Below are positions 21,590 through 30,830 of a stretch of DNA of 64,000 nt, piece after piece (position 1 is the first letter of the stretch; each line of letters opens with the position of its first letter). The position numbers and the translations under genes were made by a program. Below the pieces are notes generated by a model. That model saw only the letters and a list, made by a program, of their open reading frames with translations. It searched no databases and was not told where the DNA came from. Origin of the DNA: Streptomyces rapamycinicus NRRL 5491 (GTDB lineage: Bacteria; Actinomycetota; Actinomycetes; Streptomycetales; Streptomycetaceae); NCBI RefSeq assembly GCF_024298965.1, contig NZ_CP085193.1, positions 7,254,001-7,318,000 on the forward strand. Reading direction: 5' to 3'.

Positions 21590-23368
21590 ATGAGCGCCCC
21601 TACCTCAGGATCCGCGGACGGCAGCTCCATTCCTGGCTTTTATCCTGATCCGTCCATCCCTGGCTACATCCGTTACTGGAACGGTGCCGCCTGGGTGCCC
21701 GGCACCAGCCGTCCCGCCCCGGCCGAGGGCGAGGCCATGCCCGCGCCGCCGCCCGGGGTCACCCACACTCAGGTGATCAGCCCGCCGCCGGATGAGACGG
21801 GCCCGATGTTCCTGGACGAGGATCCGGCGCCGCGGGCCGCCGAGGAGACCGGCAGCGCACTGCCCGAGCTGCGCCGCAGGGCCGAAATGGACGTCCGGGG
21901 CGCGGGCGGGCCGCCCGAGGCGCCGGGCGGTGGCATGGGGACCCAGCCGGTGCCGCCCGGCGGGGTCTCGGCGTCCGTGGATTGGAACGACCCCCAGCGG
22001 CTGCACGGCACCCACCCCGACGCCGGTACGGCCTGGCACGCGGACGCCGCCCAGCAGGGCGGATTCGGCGGTGAGCAGGACCGCCGGGTCTCCTGGGGCT
22101 CGGAGCCGGGCGCGCCCGGCGACGCCCAGTCCGGTGGGGGACAAGCCGGTGGTGGGCAAGCCGATGGTGGCGGACAGTGGCCCGGGGTGCCCGACCCGCG
22201 GCGCGCGGGCCCGGGTGAGGACGCCGGGCGCGATGACGGCACGCTGACCATGCGCGCGGGCGGCGGGCGCACGGCGGACCGCTCGACGCAGGCCCTGCCG
22301 CCCGTCCGCCGGGCCCCGGAGCTGCCCCCGGCGGACGACGGCGAGACCCCCGCCCCGGCGGGCGACGGGACGATGACCTTCCGCACGGTGGGTCGCGGCG
22401 GCGGAGCGGCACCCACGACCGGCCAGGGGCAGGGGCAGGGGCAGGGGCAGGGGCAGAGCCAGGGTCACGGGCAGGACCAGGGCCGGGGCCAGGCGGCCGG
22501 CCGGGACGACGGGACGATGGCGATCCGGGCGATCGGCCGCGGCGGCGCGCGCAAGGGCGCCGAGGCCGCACCCCCGGCCCAGTCCCCGCACCAGCCCCAG
22601 CATCCCGCGCAGACACACCAGCCCCAGCAGCCCGCGCAGCCGCACCAGCCTCAGCAGCCCTTCGGCGGTATCCCCGTCCAGGGCGGCGGCCCGGCCTGGC
22701 AGCCGCAGGGGCAGTTCGCCCAGCGGCCCGGCCCGCCGCAGAGCCCGCCGCAGGCCGCCCCGCACGCTCCCCAAGCGGCCCCGCAGGCGGCCCCGCACGG
22801 CGCTGGCCCGGGCGCGCCCGAGGGTGTCATCCCCTGGAAGCCGCCCGTCGACAACCCCTTCCTCCTGGCCGCCCAGGCCGAGGGCCGGCCCGCCTCGCTC
22901 GGCCGCCGCCTCGCCGCCCGGCTGATCGACTCGGTCGTGCTGCTCGGCGTCGTCGGCGCCGTCGCGTTCCCGCTGTGGAGCAAGGCGAGCGACCACATCG
23001 ACGAGAAGGTCGAGGCGGCCAAGCAGAGCGGCGAGACCGTCACGGTCTACTTCCTGGACGGCACCACCAGCGGCTATCTGGGCATCGTCCTCGGTCTGCT
23101 GCTCGTCCTCGGCGTCGTCCTGGAGACGCTGCCGACCGCCAAGTGGGGCCGCACGCTCGGCAAGAGGCTGTGCGGGGTGCGGGTGCTGGACATCGAGGAG
23201 CACGACACCCCGTCCTTCGGCACCGCGCTGCGCCGCTGGCTGGTCTACTCGGTGCTGGGGCTGCTCGTCATCGGCGTGCTGAACGTGCTGTGGTGCCTGT
23301 TCGACCGCCCGTGGCGGCAGTGCTGGCATGACAAGGCGGCCCGCACCTTCGTCGCGTCGGCCGACTGA
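21590..23368 (+). CDS. DUF2510-RDD membrane protein with long Gln/Gly/Pro linker
   Basis: A 592-residue protein. A DUF2510-like N terminus (GFYPDPSIPGYIRYWNGAAW, residues 16-35) is followed by about 400 residues of low-complexity linker, including a GQ-repeat encoded by a GGGGCA tandem at about 22426-22460 and a QP-rich stretch. It ends in a C-terminal RDD domain (GRRLAARLIDSVVLLGVV ... GRTLGKRLCGVRV ... RQCWHDKAARTFV) with two to three transmembrane helices. The RDD family is of uncertain function; some members act in ion (Na+/H+) transport. The ATG at 21590 follows GGAG. First of three tandem RDD paralogues; its stop lies in a 16-nt repeat array. Confidence 0.88.
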   Translation: MSAPTSGSADGSSIPGFYPDPSIPGYIRYWNGAAWVPGTSRPAPAEGEAMPAPPPGVTHTQVISPPPDETGPMFLDEDPAPRAAEETGSALPELRRRAEMDVRGAGGPPEAPGGGMGTQPVPPGGVSASVDWNDPQRLHGTHPDAGTAWHADAAQQGGFGGEQDRRVSWGSEPGAPGDAQSGGGQAGGGQADGGGQWPGVPDPRRAGPGEDAGRDDGTLTMRAGGGRTADRSTQALPPVRRAPELPPADDGETPAPAGDGTMTFRTVGRGGGAAPTTGQGQGQGQGQGQSQGHGQDQGRGQAAGRDDGTMAIRAIGRGGARKGAEAAPPAQSPHQPQHPAQTHQPQQPAQPHQPQQPFGGIPVQGGGPAWQPQGQFAQRPGPPQSPPQAAPHAPQAAPQAAPHGAGPGAPEGVIPWKPPVDNPFLLAAQAEGRPASLGRRLAARLIDSVVLLGVVGAVAFPLWSKASDHIDEKVEAAKQSGETVTVYFLDGTTSGYLGIVLGLLLVLGVVLETLPTAKWGRTLGKRLCGVRVLDIEEHDTPSFGTALRRWLVYSVLGLLVIGVLNVLWCLFDRPWRQCWHDKAARTFVASAD

Positions 23369-23445
23369 AGCAGCGGCCGACTGAAGCAGGGGCCGACTGA
23401 AGCGGTGGCTGACTGAAGCAGCGGCCGACTGAAGCGGCAGCCGAC
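23359..23445 (+). repeat. 16-nt tandem repeat across the RDD stop codon
   Basis: Five copies of a 16-nt unit (consensus GGCCGACTGAAGCAGC) plus a partial sixth begin in the last codons of the RDD gene. Each copy contains TGA, and because 16 is not a multiple of three the array puts stops in all three frames. The remainder of 23446-23561 holds no gene. Confidence 0.9.
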
Positions 23446-23561
23446 CCGGCCGCCCGCCGCCGAACCGTCCATCCGCCCCGGCTGCGGCGGATGGACGATC
23501 CCGGTCGCCCGAACGGGGCGCGCCGGATGCGGCGGTCCCGGCTCCGGGGTCGACTCGGGCC

Positions 23562-24146
23562 ATGAGCACCGACCAGCCGCCGCCCGGGCCCGATGAGCCC
23601 CGGGACCGGGACAGCAGCGATCCGTTCGCGAAACAACCGCGTGCGAACGGCTCCCCGTACGGGGACCACGGGGACCACACCGCGGGGCCCGAGCCATACG
23701 CCGGGATGCCCCCGCTCGCGCACCTCGGCCGCCGTCTGATCGCCCGGATCATCGACGCGCTGCTCATCGGCATCCCGGTCGGGCTCGTGGTGACCGCGAT
23801 CGCCGGGGGCTATGACCCGATCGAGGGCAGTGCGCGTTCGACCACCGTCACGCTGGTCTACGTCCTGGTCTACTTCCTCTACGAGGGGCTGATGCTGACC
23901 CGGGACGGCCAGACCGTCGGCAAGAAGGCGATGAAGATCCGGGTCGCCATGCTGGAGAACGGGCGGCCGCCGGCCGGCCAGGCGGGCTGGCTGCGCGCCG
24001 GGGTGTACGCCCTGCCCGAGATCGTGCCCTGCTGCGGCTTCCTCTTCTGGCTGATCAATGTGTTGTGGTGCACCTGGGACCGGCCCTACCTGCAGTGCCT
24101 GCACGACAAGGCGGCCAAGACCCTGGTGGTCTCGGCCGTACCCTGA
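23562..24146 (+). CDS. RDD family membrane protein (second paralogue)
   Basis: A 194-residue protein with a hydrophilic N-terminal tail of about 55 residues and an RDD domain. It has HLGRRLIARIIDALLIGIPVG with the R-D-D signature region, GQTVGKKAMKIRVAML and the terminal LQCLHDKAAKTLVV. Three to four hydrophobic segments. It lacks the DUF2510 domain and long linker of the upstream paralogue. Same strand and order as its neighbours, suggesting duplication in place; a transport or envelope role is a family-level guess only. Confidence 0.88.
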   Translation: MSTDQPPPGPDEPRDRDSSDPFAKQPRANGSPYGDHGDHTAGPEPYAGMPPLAHLGRRLIARIIDALLIGIPVGLVVTAIAGGYDPIEGSARSTTVTLVYVLVYFLYEGLMLTRDGQTVGKKAMKIRVAMLENGRPPAGQAGWLRAGVYALPEIVPCCGFLFWLINVLWCTWDRPYLQCLHDKAAKTLVVSAVP

Positions 24147-24227
24147 GCCCCCGAGGAGCCGCCCGGAGGCCCCGGAGGAGCCACCCTGAGCTTCCGGTCC
24201 TCCGGGAGCGCTGATGTAATCGGGGGC

Positions 24228-24734
24228 ATGGCCCCCGACCCGCTGTCCTCGCCCCCGCCTGTGATCCCCCCAGGGATGCCCCCGCTGGCCACCCCTGGTC
24301 AGCGCTTCACCGCCCGGCTCATCGACATCGTCATCCTCGGCGCGATCTGGACGGTGGCGCTCACGGCGACCGGCGCGCTCCAGTACACGATTGATCACCC
24401 GGGCGAGCAGGACATGGGCAAGGTGACCCTCGCGCTCATCATCACGATGGCGCTCTACTTCGGCTACGAGGGCGTCATGCTGGCCCGCAGCGGACAGACG
24501 CTCGGCAAGAAGGCGCTGCGCATCCGGGTGGCGATGCTGTCCGACGGGAATGTGCCGGCCGGTCAGGGCTGGGTCCGCGCGGCGGTCTACGTGCTGCCGG
24601 GGATGCTCATCCCGCTGCTGGTCGGCACGGTCTTCTGGCTGGTCAACTCGGCCTCACTGCTGTGGGACAAGCCGTTCCAGCGCTGTCTGCACGACAAGGC
24701 CGCGCGGACCGTCGTGGTGTCAGCCGTGCAGTGA
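24228..24734 (+). CDS. RDD family membrane protein (third paralogue)
   Basis: A 168-residue RDD protein closely similar to the preceding one (TPGQRFTARLIDIVILGAIW, GQTLGKKALRIRVAMLSDG, FQRCLHDKAARTVVV). The N-terminal tail is short and Pro-rich. It lies 81 bp after the second paralogue. Its 3' end overlaps the convergent small membrane protein gene by 15 bp. Confidence 0.88.
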   Translation: MAPDPLSSPPPVIPPGMPPLATPGQRFTARLIDIVILGAIWTVALTATGALQYTIDHPGEQDMGKVTLALIITMALYFGYEGVMLARSGQTLGKKALRIRVAMLSDGNVPAGQGWVRAAVYVLPGMLIPLLVGTVFWLVNSASLLWDKPFQRCLHDKAARTVVVSAVQ

Positions 24735-25007
24735 GTCGGCGTGCGCCCGGGTGTGCGCCCGTGCCGGGTCGGCCGGTCCGGACCCCGCCACGGGGCGGCT
24801 GGCGCGGACGGTGCGGCCGGGGCGGAACACCCGCACCCGGGCCACCGGCACGGTGACGGCGACGAGGAGCCCGAGAACCAGCCCGACCACGGTCACCACC
24901 GCCACCCCGAGCCCCGATCGGGTCTGGGAGAGCAGCAGCATGGCGAAGGTCGAGAGAACGACGGTGGCCGAACCATAGGCAAGCTGTGCAGGAGTCGGAC
25001 GCGGCAT
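24720..25007 (-). CDS. Small two-helix membrane protein
   Basis: A 95-residue protein (MPRPTPAQLAYGSATVVLST) with two hydrophobic segments (YGSATVVLSTFAMLLLS and GVAVVTVVGLVLGLLVAVTV) and a basic, Ala/His-rich C terminus. I do not recognise the function. It overlaps the third RDD gene tail to tail by 15 bp. The 319-bp gap from 25008 to the M6 protease start is a divergent promoter region in which I see no RNA or operator. Confidence 0.7.
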   Translation of the reverse strand: MPRPTPAQLAYGSATVVLSTFAMLLLSQTRSGLGVAVVTVVGLVLGLLVAVTVPVARVRVFRPGRTVRASRPVAGSGPADPARAHTRAHADSLHG

Positions 25008-25326
25008 GGCGGGATCCGTCCTCGGGGGCGATATGCAGGGGGCATGAACCAGGCTGAAGTGCACCGTCAGTCCTGACTCTACGGTCCTGCATGCCCGTGG
25101 GGAACGGAAGTAAGCGTGACCTCACCCACGGCGCCGTTGCACAGGGGGCGCACGGAATCATCGGGTGTGCCAACCGGCGTGCATGGCGCGCCCGTTGCTG
25201 TCCGTTAAACGGAACGTCGGGATCGCAGAACGTACTTGTCTCATCAGTCCAAGTCAAGGTCTGTCTTTTCTCCTGCCACTCCGGTCAAATGTCCGGCACT
25301 GGTGTGGAAAGGGGAGGACTGAGCGA

Positions 25327-27714
25327 GTGAACAGCCAACGGAGGACGGCCAGATCGGCCGCCATAGCCACAGTGGTGGCCGCGCTCGGAGCGGCGGCACT
25401 ATCGACCGGCATGGCCCAGGCGGACGCACCGTCTACGCGTGTCGAGCGCCATGATCCGGCGCCCGCGAAGACGGATGTCCGGCACGACCTCGAGGGTCCC
25501 TACAGCAAGCAGCGGGAAGCGCAGCGCCAGGAGGCGCTGCGGCAGGTCATCTCCGGCGACACCAAGGCGACCACGCGCGGGGCGTCCAAGGTCGTGAAGC
25601 TCGGCAAGGGCAAGTACGTCGAGCTGGCCCGGGAGAAGACCGACAAGATCTTCACCATCCTGGTCGAGTTCGGCGACAAGGTGGACGACACCACCATGTA
25701 CGACCCGGACGGGGACGGTCCCAAGCCGCCGGTGAAGAAGTACGGCGGCGACCCGGGCCCGGCGCACAACACGATAGGCCGGCCGGACCGCGCCGACGAC
25801 AACAGCACGGCCTGGCAGAAGGACTACAACCGCCAGCACTTCCAGGACCTCTACTTCTCCAAGGACAAGAAGAAGGAGTCCCTGAGGAAGTACTACGAGA
25901 AGCAGTCCTCGGGCCGCTACTCGGTGGACGGCGAGGTCTCCGACTGGGTCAAGGTCGACTGGAACGAGGCCCGCTACGGCTCCAACTACTGCGGCGACAC
26001 CAACTGCGCCAACGCCTGGGACCTGATCCGCGACGGCGTCAACCAGTGGGCCAAGGACCAGAAGGCGGCCGGCCGCACCGACGCGCAGATCAAGGCGGAC
26101 CTGGCCAAGTACGACCAGTGGGACCGCTACGACTACGACGCCGACGGCAACTTCAACGAGCCCGACGGCTACATCGACCACTTCCAGATCGTCCACGCCG
26201 GTGAGGACGAGTCCGCGGGCGGCGGGGTCCAGGGCGAGAACGCCATCTGGGCGCACCGCTGGTACGCGTACGGCACCGACGCGGGCAAGTCCGGCCCCGG
26301 CGGGAACAAGTCGGGCGGTACGCAGATCGGCGACACCGGCATCTGGGTCGGCGACTACACCATGCAGCCGGAGAACGGCGGCCTCGGCGTCTTCGCCCAT
26401 GAGTACGGCCACGACCTGGGCCTGCCGGACGAGTACGACACCACCGGCAAGGGGGAGTCGTCCGTCGCCTACTGGTCGCTGATGTCCGCGGGATCCTGGC
26501 TCGGCACCGGTAAGGACGCCATCGGCGATCTGCCCGGCGACATGAACGCCTGGGACAAGCTCCAGTTGGGCTGGCTGAACTACGCCTCGGCCAAGGCCGG
26601 TAAGAAGTCCACCCACACCCTCGGGGTGGCCGAGTACAACACCAAGAACAAGCAGGCGCTGGTGGTCGAGTTGCCCGCCAAGGCCGTCACCACCGAGGTG
26701 GTCGCCCCCGCCGAGGGCTCCAAGCAGTGGTGGAGCGGAATGGGTGACGACCTCAAGAACACCCTGACCCGGTCGGTGGACCTCACGGGCAAGTCCAAGG
26801 CCAGCCTGGACCTCCAGGGCTGGTGGGACATCGAGGAGAACTACGACTACCTCTACGCCGAGGTCTCCACGGACGGCGGCGCCAACTGGACGCCCGTCGA
26901 CGGCACCGCGGACGGCAAGGCCATCCCGCGCGACGCCGGTGACAAGCCCGCGCTGACCGGCACCTCCGGCGCGTACAAGAAGCTCTCCTTCCCGCTGGAC
27001 GCCTACGCGGGCAAGAAGATCGACCTGCGCTTCCGCTACCAGACCGACGGCGGTGTGGCGCAGAAGGGCTTCGCGGCCGACGCGATCACCCTGACCGCGG
27101 ACGGCGCCCCGGTCTTCAGCGACGGCGCCGAGGGCGACGACAACGGCTGGACCGCCAACGGCTTCTCCCGCATCGGCGGCTCCTTCACCAAGGACTACCC
27201 GCAGTACTACCTCGCCGAGAACCGCCAGTACGTGTCGTACGACACCACCCTCAAGACCGGTCCGTACAACTTCGGCTGGGCCTCCAGCCGGCCCAACTGG
27301 GTCGAGCACTTCCCGTACCAGAACGGGCTGCTGATCTGGCAGTGGGACACCTCGCAGCCGGACAACAACGTCGGCGTCCACCCGGGCAGCGGTCTGATCC
27401 TGCCGATCGACGCGCACCCCGCCGCCGAGAAGTGGGCGGACGGCGCGCTGATGCGCAACCGGATCCAGGCGTACGACTCGCCCTTCAGCCGGCTCCCCTC
27501 GGACGGCTTCACGCTGCACAACGACGGTAAGGCCGCCAAGGTGAAGCCGAAGCCGGGCATCCCGGTCTTCGACGACCACAAGGGTACGTATTGGGACAAG
27601 AGCAACCCGACCGGCAGTGTCGAGACTGCTGACACCAACACCCGGATCAAGATCCTCAAGGAGCTCCCGGGTGGCTCGACGATGACCGTCCAGGTCGGAC
27701 CGTCCGCCTCCTAG
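25327..27714 (+). CDS. Secreted M6 family metalloprotease (immune inhibitor A-like)
   Basis: A 795-residue extracellular zinc protease of family M6. It has an N-terminal signal peptide (about residues 1-36, ending MAQADA), a propeptide region, and the catalytic motif HEYGHDLGLPDEYD with zinc ligands His358 and His362 and the general base Glu359. Downstream are an MSAGSW Met-turn and immune-inhibitor-A-type C-terminal domains (DLQGWWDIEENYDYLYAEVS, VHPGSGLILPIDAHP). Bacillus InhA cleaves host antimicrobial proteins; in a soil streptomycete a general secreted protease role is likelier. The GTG at 25327 was chosen for the signal peptide; AGGGGAGGA lies about 10 bases upstream. A strong hairpin follows. 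Confidence 0.94.
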   Translation: MNSQRRTARSAAIATVVAALGAAALSTGMAQADAPSTRVERHDPAPAKTDVRHDLEGPYSKQREAQRQEALRQVISGDTKATTRGASKVVKLGKGKYVELAREKTDKIFTILVEFGDKVDDTTMYDPDGDGPKPPVKKYGGDPGPAHNTIGRPDRADDNSTAWQKDYNRQHFQDLYFSKDKKKESLRKYYEKQSSGRYSVDGEVSDWVKVDWNEARYGSNYCGDTNCANAWDLIRDGVNQWAKDQKAAGRTDAQIKADLAKYDQWDRYDYDADGNFNEPDGYIDHFQIVHAGEDESAGGGVQGENAIWAHRWYAYGTDAGKSGPGGNKSGGTQIGDTGIWVGDYTMQPENGGLGVFAHEYGHDLGLPDEYDTTGKGESSVAYWSLMSAGSWLGTGKDAIGDLPGDMNAWDKLQLGWLNYASAKAGKKSTHTLGVAEYNTKNKQALVVELPAKAVTTEVVAPAEGSKQWWSGMGDDLKNTLTRSVDLTGKSKASLDLQGWWDIEENYDYLYAEVSTDGGANWTPVDGTADGKAIPRDAGDKPALTGTSGAYKKLSFPLDAYAGKKIDLRFRYQTDGGVAQKGFAADAITLTADGAPVFSDGAEGDDNGWTANGFSRIGGSFTKDYPQYYLAENRQYVSYDTTLKTGPYNFGWASSRPNWVEHFPYQNGLLIWQWDTSQPDNNVGVHPGSGLILPIDAHPAAEKWADGALMRNRIQAYDSPFSRLPSDGFTLHNDGKAAKVKPKPGIPVFDDHKGTYWDKSNPTGSVETADTNTRIKILKELPGGSTMTVQVGPSAS

Positions 27715-27753
27715 ATCCACACCAGTCTGCGTTTTCGCAGGTCAGAGCGGTAG

Positions 27754-27783
27754 CGGCCGTCGCCCCCTAGCGGGCGGCGGCCG
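27754..27783 (+). terminator. M6 protease terminator
   Basis: CGGCCGTCGCCC and GGGCGGCGGCCG form a 12-bp stem (one G-U) with a 6-nt loop, 40 bp after the stop codon. Confidence 0.7.
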
Positions 27784-27848
27784 TTCGCGTTTAGATGCCC
27801 CTTAGACCTTCTTGTTGACACGACGTCTCACGGGGGACATGACCCGCA

Positions 27849-28163
27849 ATGGCCGACGGAGGATTTACCAAGCTGCCGGGCGGAAGTGTGGTGGTCGCAC
27901 TGACGCTGCCGCGCCCGCTGGGCGAGGGCGGCGTCCGCGTACTGGTACACGCCGCGAACCGCCAGCGAGCCCTGACCAGGCTCCGCAATCTCGGGCTCCG
28001 CGCTGTCTATCTGCGCGGCAACACCGCGCCGCCGACACCCGACGAGGTGACGGCGGTGCTCCACCATCCCGACGGGGTGGTCTGGCGCACCGCGCCGGAT
28101 CGCGGAGGGGAGCTCTGGCATCCCATGGCCGCCCTCCTCAGACCTCCGGCCCCGGCGCCGTAG
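27849..28163 (+). CDS. Conserved hypothetical protein
   Basis: A 104-residue protein (ADGGFTKLPGGSVVVALTLP) containing VHAANRQRALTRLRNLGLRAVYLRGN and DEVTAVLHHPDGVVWR. The sequence has good streptomycete codon bias and looks like a small alpha/beta domain, but I recognise no family. It stands alone between the M6 protease and a dispersed repeat. Confidence 0.65.
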   Translation: MADGGFTKLPGGSVVVALTLPRPLGEGGVRVLVHAANRQRALTRLRNLGLRAVYLRGNTAPPTPDEVTAVLHHPDGVVWRTAPDRGGELWHPMAALLRPPAPAP

Positions 28164-28169
28164 AGCGCC

Positions 28170-28330
28170 TGCGGCGGGCTGTTCCCCTACCCGCCCCTCC
28201 CCACAACTGGGGCTCCGCCCCAGACCCCGCTCCTCAAACGCCGGAGGGGCTGAAATCAGCCCGTCCGGGGTCCAGGGGCGAAGCCCCTGGTATCGGGAAG
28301 GGGCGGGTAGGGGAACACCCCGCAGCGTCA
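28170..28330. repeat. Dispersed BIME-like repeat copy
   Basis: Inverted-repeat element. The outer words GTTCCCCTACCCGCCCCTCC and GGGGCGGGTAGGGGAAC mirror each other, and internal hairpins include GGGGCTCCGCCCC and GGGGCGAAGCCCC. Same architecture as the copies near 10.2, 43, 49.5, 53.7 and 63.4 kb. It lies between convergent genes; 28331-28440 holds nothing recognisable. Confidence 0.75.
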
Positions 28331-28440
28331 CGATCCGTCGGACACCGTAGCGCCGGGGCCCGGAAGGGCGGCCGGTCAGGTCAGGCCGGTCAAGCCGTCG
28401 GGAAGGGGGCTGGGAGGCGCTGTGAGGGCCCTCGGCGCCC

Positions 28441-29025
28441 TCAGACGACCGGCTTGCCGCTGAGCTCGACCCCGGCCGCCCGCAGCTCCTCCAGGGCGCG
28501 CTCGGTCGTGCCCGCGGAGACGCCCGCGGTCAGGTCCAGCAGGACGTGCGCCGCGAACCCCTCGCGGCGCGCGTCCAGCGCCGTGGCCCGCACGCAGTGG
28601 TCGGTGGCGATGCCCACCACGTCGACCTCGGTCACCCCCCGCTCGCGCAGCCACTGGGCCAGCGGGGTGCCGTGCTCGTCGGCGCCCTCGAAGCCGCTGT
28701 ACGCCCCCGTGTACGCGCCCTTGTCGAAGACCGCGTCGATCGCGCCGGAGGCGACGGCGGGCGCGAAGTTCGGGTGGAACCCGACGCCCTCGGTGCCCGC
28801 GACACAGTGCACCGGCCAGGTGTGCTCGTAGTCCGGGTTGTCCGAGAAGTGATCGCCCGGATCGATGTGGTGATCACGGGTGGCGACGACATGCCGGTAA
28901 CCGGGCGTGGCCTCCCCGATCAGATCGGTGATCGCGGCGGCGACGTCGGCGCCCCCCGTCACCGCGAGGCTTCCGCCCTCGCAGAAGTCGTTCTGGACGT
29001 CGACGACGATCAGTGCCCGGTGCAT
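28441..29025 (-). CDS. pncA: Nicotinamidase
   Basis: A 194-residue isochorismatase-fold amidase converting nicotinamide to nicotinate in NAD salvage. The catalytic triad is visible: Asp9 (VVDVQNDF), Lys102 (FDKGAY) and Cys144 (GIATDHCVRATA). Metal-binding residues lie in TRDHHIDPGDHF. The start at 29025 (MHRALIVVD) puts the first strand at the N terminus. It follows pncB on the same strand, 75 bp apart; the two enzymes act consecutively in the salvage pathway. Confidence 0.95.
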   Translation of the reverse strand: MHRALIVVDVQNDFCEGGSLAVTGGADVAAAITDLIGEATPGYRHVVATRDHHIDPGDHFSDNPDYEHTWPVHCVAGTEGVGFHPNFAPAVASGAIDAVFDKGAYTGAYSGFEGADEHGTPLAQWLRERGVTEVDVVGIATDHCVRATALDARREGFAAHVLLDLTAGVSAGTTERALEELRAAGVELSGKPVV

Positions 29026-29100
29026 GTCACCGAGGGTAGACACTCCGCGCCGATTGCGGCAGTGGGCGTGCCCCGTGTTCCCGCTCATGACCCGCCCGCC

Positions 29101-30435
29101 TCAGGCCCGCGCGTACTCGGTGGGCAGGACCGGCTCCCCGCGCGAGAGCTGGGTCGCCGACAGCGGCAGCCCGGCCCGGGCCGCGATGTGCCGGTCCCGG
29201 GCCGCGTCCAGCGGCTCGCGGGCCACGATCTCGCCGCCGCGCACCAGCTCCACCAGCAGTTGATGGCCCGCCAGCTGCTCGGGGACCGCGCCGGTGCCGA
29301 TCACCTCGGCCTCGGCCACACCGTGCTCGTCCACCCGCCGCGCGGCCCATTTGCGGCCGCCCACCGAGGTCTTGGCGCCCATGGACTTCTTGGCCACCGG
29401 CAGCAGCGGCGCGTCCGCGTCGTCCGAAACGGCCCGTGCCACCAGCTTGTAGACCATCGAGCTGGTGGGGTGGCCGCTGCCGGTGACCAGCTGGGTGCCG
29501 ACCCCGTACGCGTCCACGGGGGCCGCGGCCAGCGAGGCGATCGCGTACTCGTCGAGGTCGCTGGTCACCACGATCTTGGTGTTCTTGGCGCCCAGCTCGT
29601 CCAGCTGCTGGCGCACCCGGTGGGCGAGCAGCAGCAGATCGCCGGAGTCGATCCTTACTGCGCCCAGGTCCTTGCCGGCCACCTCCACGGCGGTGCGTAC
29701 CGCCTCGGCGACGTCATAGGTGTCCACGAGCAGGGTGGTGTCGCTGCCGTGGGCCTGGACCTGCGCCGTGAAGGCGTCCCGTTCGCTGTCGTGCAGCAGG
29801 GTGAAGGCGTGGGCGCTGGTGCCCACGGTGGGGATGTTGTAGCGGAATCCGGCCGCGAGGTCGGAGGTGGTGGTGAAGCCGCCGACGTAGGCGGCGCGGG
29901 CGGCGGCCACGGCGGCCAGCTCATGGGTGCGGCGGGCGCCCATCTCGATGAGCGGCCGGTCGCCGGCGGCGGTGGACATCCGGGACGCGGCGGCGGCCAC
30001 CGCGGAGTCGTGGTTGAGGATGGAGAGGATGACCGTCTCCAGCAGCACCGCCTCGGCGAAGGTGCCCTCCACCCGGATGATCGGCGAGCCGGGGAAGTAG
30101 ACCTCGCCCTCGGGGTAGCCCCAGATGTCGCCGCGGAAGCGGTAGTCGGCGAGCCAGCCGAGCGTGGGCTCGTCCACGATCCGCTGCTGGGCGAGGAAGT
30201 CCAGCACGCCGGCGTCGAAGCGGAAGTTCTCGACGGCGTCCAGCACCCGCCCGGTGCCCGCCACGACGCCGTAGCGCCGGCCCTCGGGGAGGCGCCTGGT
30301 GAAGACCTCGAAGACCGAGCGGCGGTCGGCGGTGCCCGCCCGCAGCGCGGCCTGAAGCATGGTGAGTTCGTACCGGTCGGTGAAGAGTGCGGTCGACGGC
30401 ACGTCCACCGGCAGTCCCAAGTCCGCAGTGTCCAT
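29101..30435 (-). CDS. pncB: Nicotinate phosphoribosyltransferase
   Basis: A 444-residue nicotinate phosphoribosyltransferase, making nicotinate mononucleotide from nicotinate and PRPP with ATP. Family motifs: [19 protein letters not shown] at the N terminus, [14 protein letters not shown] and [16 protein letters not shown] with the catalytic-region residues, and [10 protein letters not shown]. Full length. It precedes pncA on the minus strand and is divergent from clpS (83 bp), the same order as mycobacterial pncB1-clpS. Confidence 0.96.
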   Translation of the reverse strand: MDTADLGLPVDVPSTALFTDRYELTMLQAALRAGTADRRSVFEVFTRRLPEGRRYGVVAGTGRVLDAVENFRFDAGVLDFLAQQRIVDEPTLGWLADYRFRGDIWGYPEGEVYFPGSPIIRVEGTFAEAVLLETVILSILNHDSAVAAAASRMSTAAGDRPLIEMGARRTHELAAVAAARAAYVGGFTTTSDLAAGFRYNIPTVGTSAHAFTLLHDSERDAFTAQVQAHGSDTTLLVDTYDVAEAVRTAVEVAGKDLGAVRIDSGDLLLLAHRVRQQLDELGAKNTKIVVTSDLDEYAIASLAAAPVDAYGVGTQLVTGSGHPTSSMVYKLVARAVSDDADAPLLPVAKKSMGAKTSVGGRKWAARRVDEHGVAEAEVIGTGAVPEQLAGHQLLVELVRGGEIVAREPLDAARDRHIAARAGLPLSATQLSRGEPVLPTEYARA

Positions 30436-30518
30436 GGTTGACGATGCTACCTCCCGTACTCGTCAGAGTGACGAGATCTGGGTGCCGGTTTAGGCGGCGG
30501 CCCGTGCCGGGTGGCAGC

Positions 30519-30830
30519 ATGGGACGTGTGAGTGTCGCGCCCGTGGAGATCGAACGTCCTGAATCCCGTGAAGCACCCTCGTCGGTGCCGGAACCCGACG
30601 TTCCGTGGGTGACGGTGGTCCATAACGACCCCGTCAATCTCATGAGCTACGTGACCTACGTCTTTCAGAGCTACTTCGGCTACTCCAAGGACAAGGCCAA
30701 CCGTTTGATGCTCGACGTCCACCACAAAGGCCGCGCGATCGTCTCGAGCGGCACCCGCGAGGAGATGGAGCGCGACGTGCAGGCGATGCACGGCTACGGC
30801 CTGTGGGCGACCCTCCAGCAGGAGCGCTGA
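30519..30830 (+). CDS. clpS: ATP-dependent Clp protease adaptor ClpS
   Basis: A 103-residue N-recognin that delivers N-degron substrates to ClpA/ClpC-ClpP. The core motif [20 protein letters not shown], the substrate-pocket region and the C-terminal [21 protein letters not shown] are all present. The start at 30519 ([10 protein letters not shown]) was chosen; a GTG three codons later is equally possible. Its stop overlaps the ATG of the DUF2017 gene by one base (TGATG), so the two are translationally coupled. Confidence 0.95.
   Translation: MGRVSVAPVEIERPESREAPSSVPEPDVPWVTVVHNDPVNLMSYVTYVFQSYFGYSKDKANRLMLDVHHKGRAIVSSGTREEMERDVQAMHGYGLWATLQQER

Noticed and set aside
22426..22490. GGGGCA tandem as a CRISPR or telomere-like repeat
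   Set aside because: It lies in frame inside the RDD protein linker and encodes GQ repeats.
25399..27720. 773-residue minus-strand open frame
   Set aside because: Antisense to the M6 protease with its HEYGH site; composition (Val/Gly/Arg) is typical of a shadow frame.
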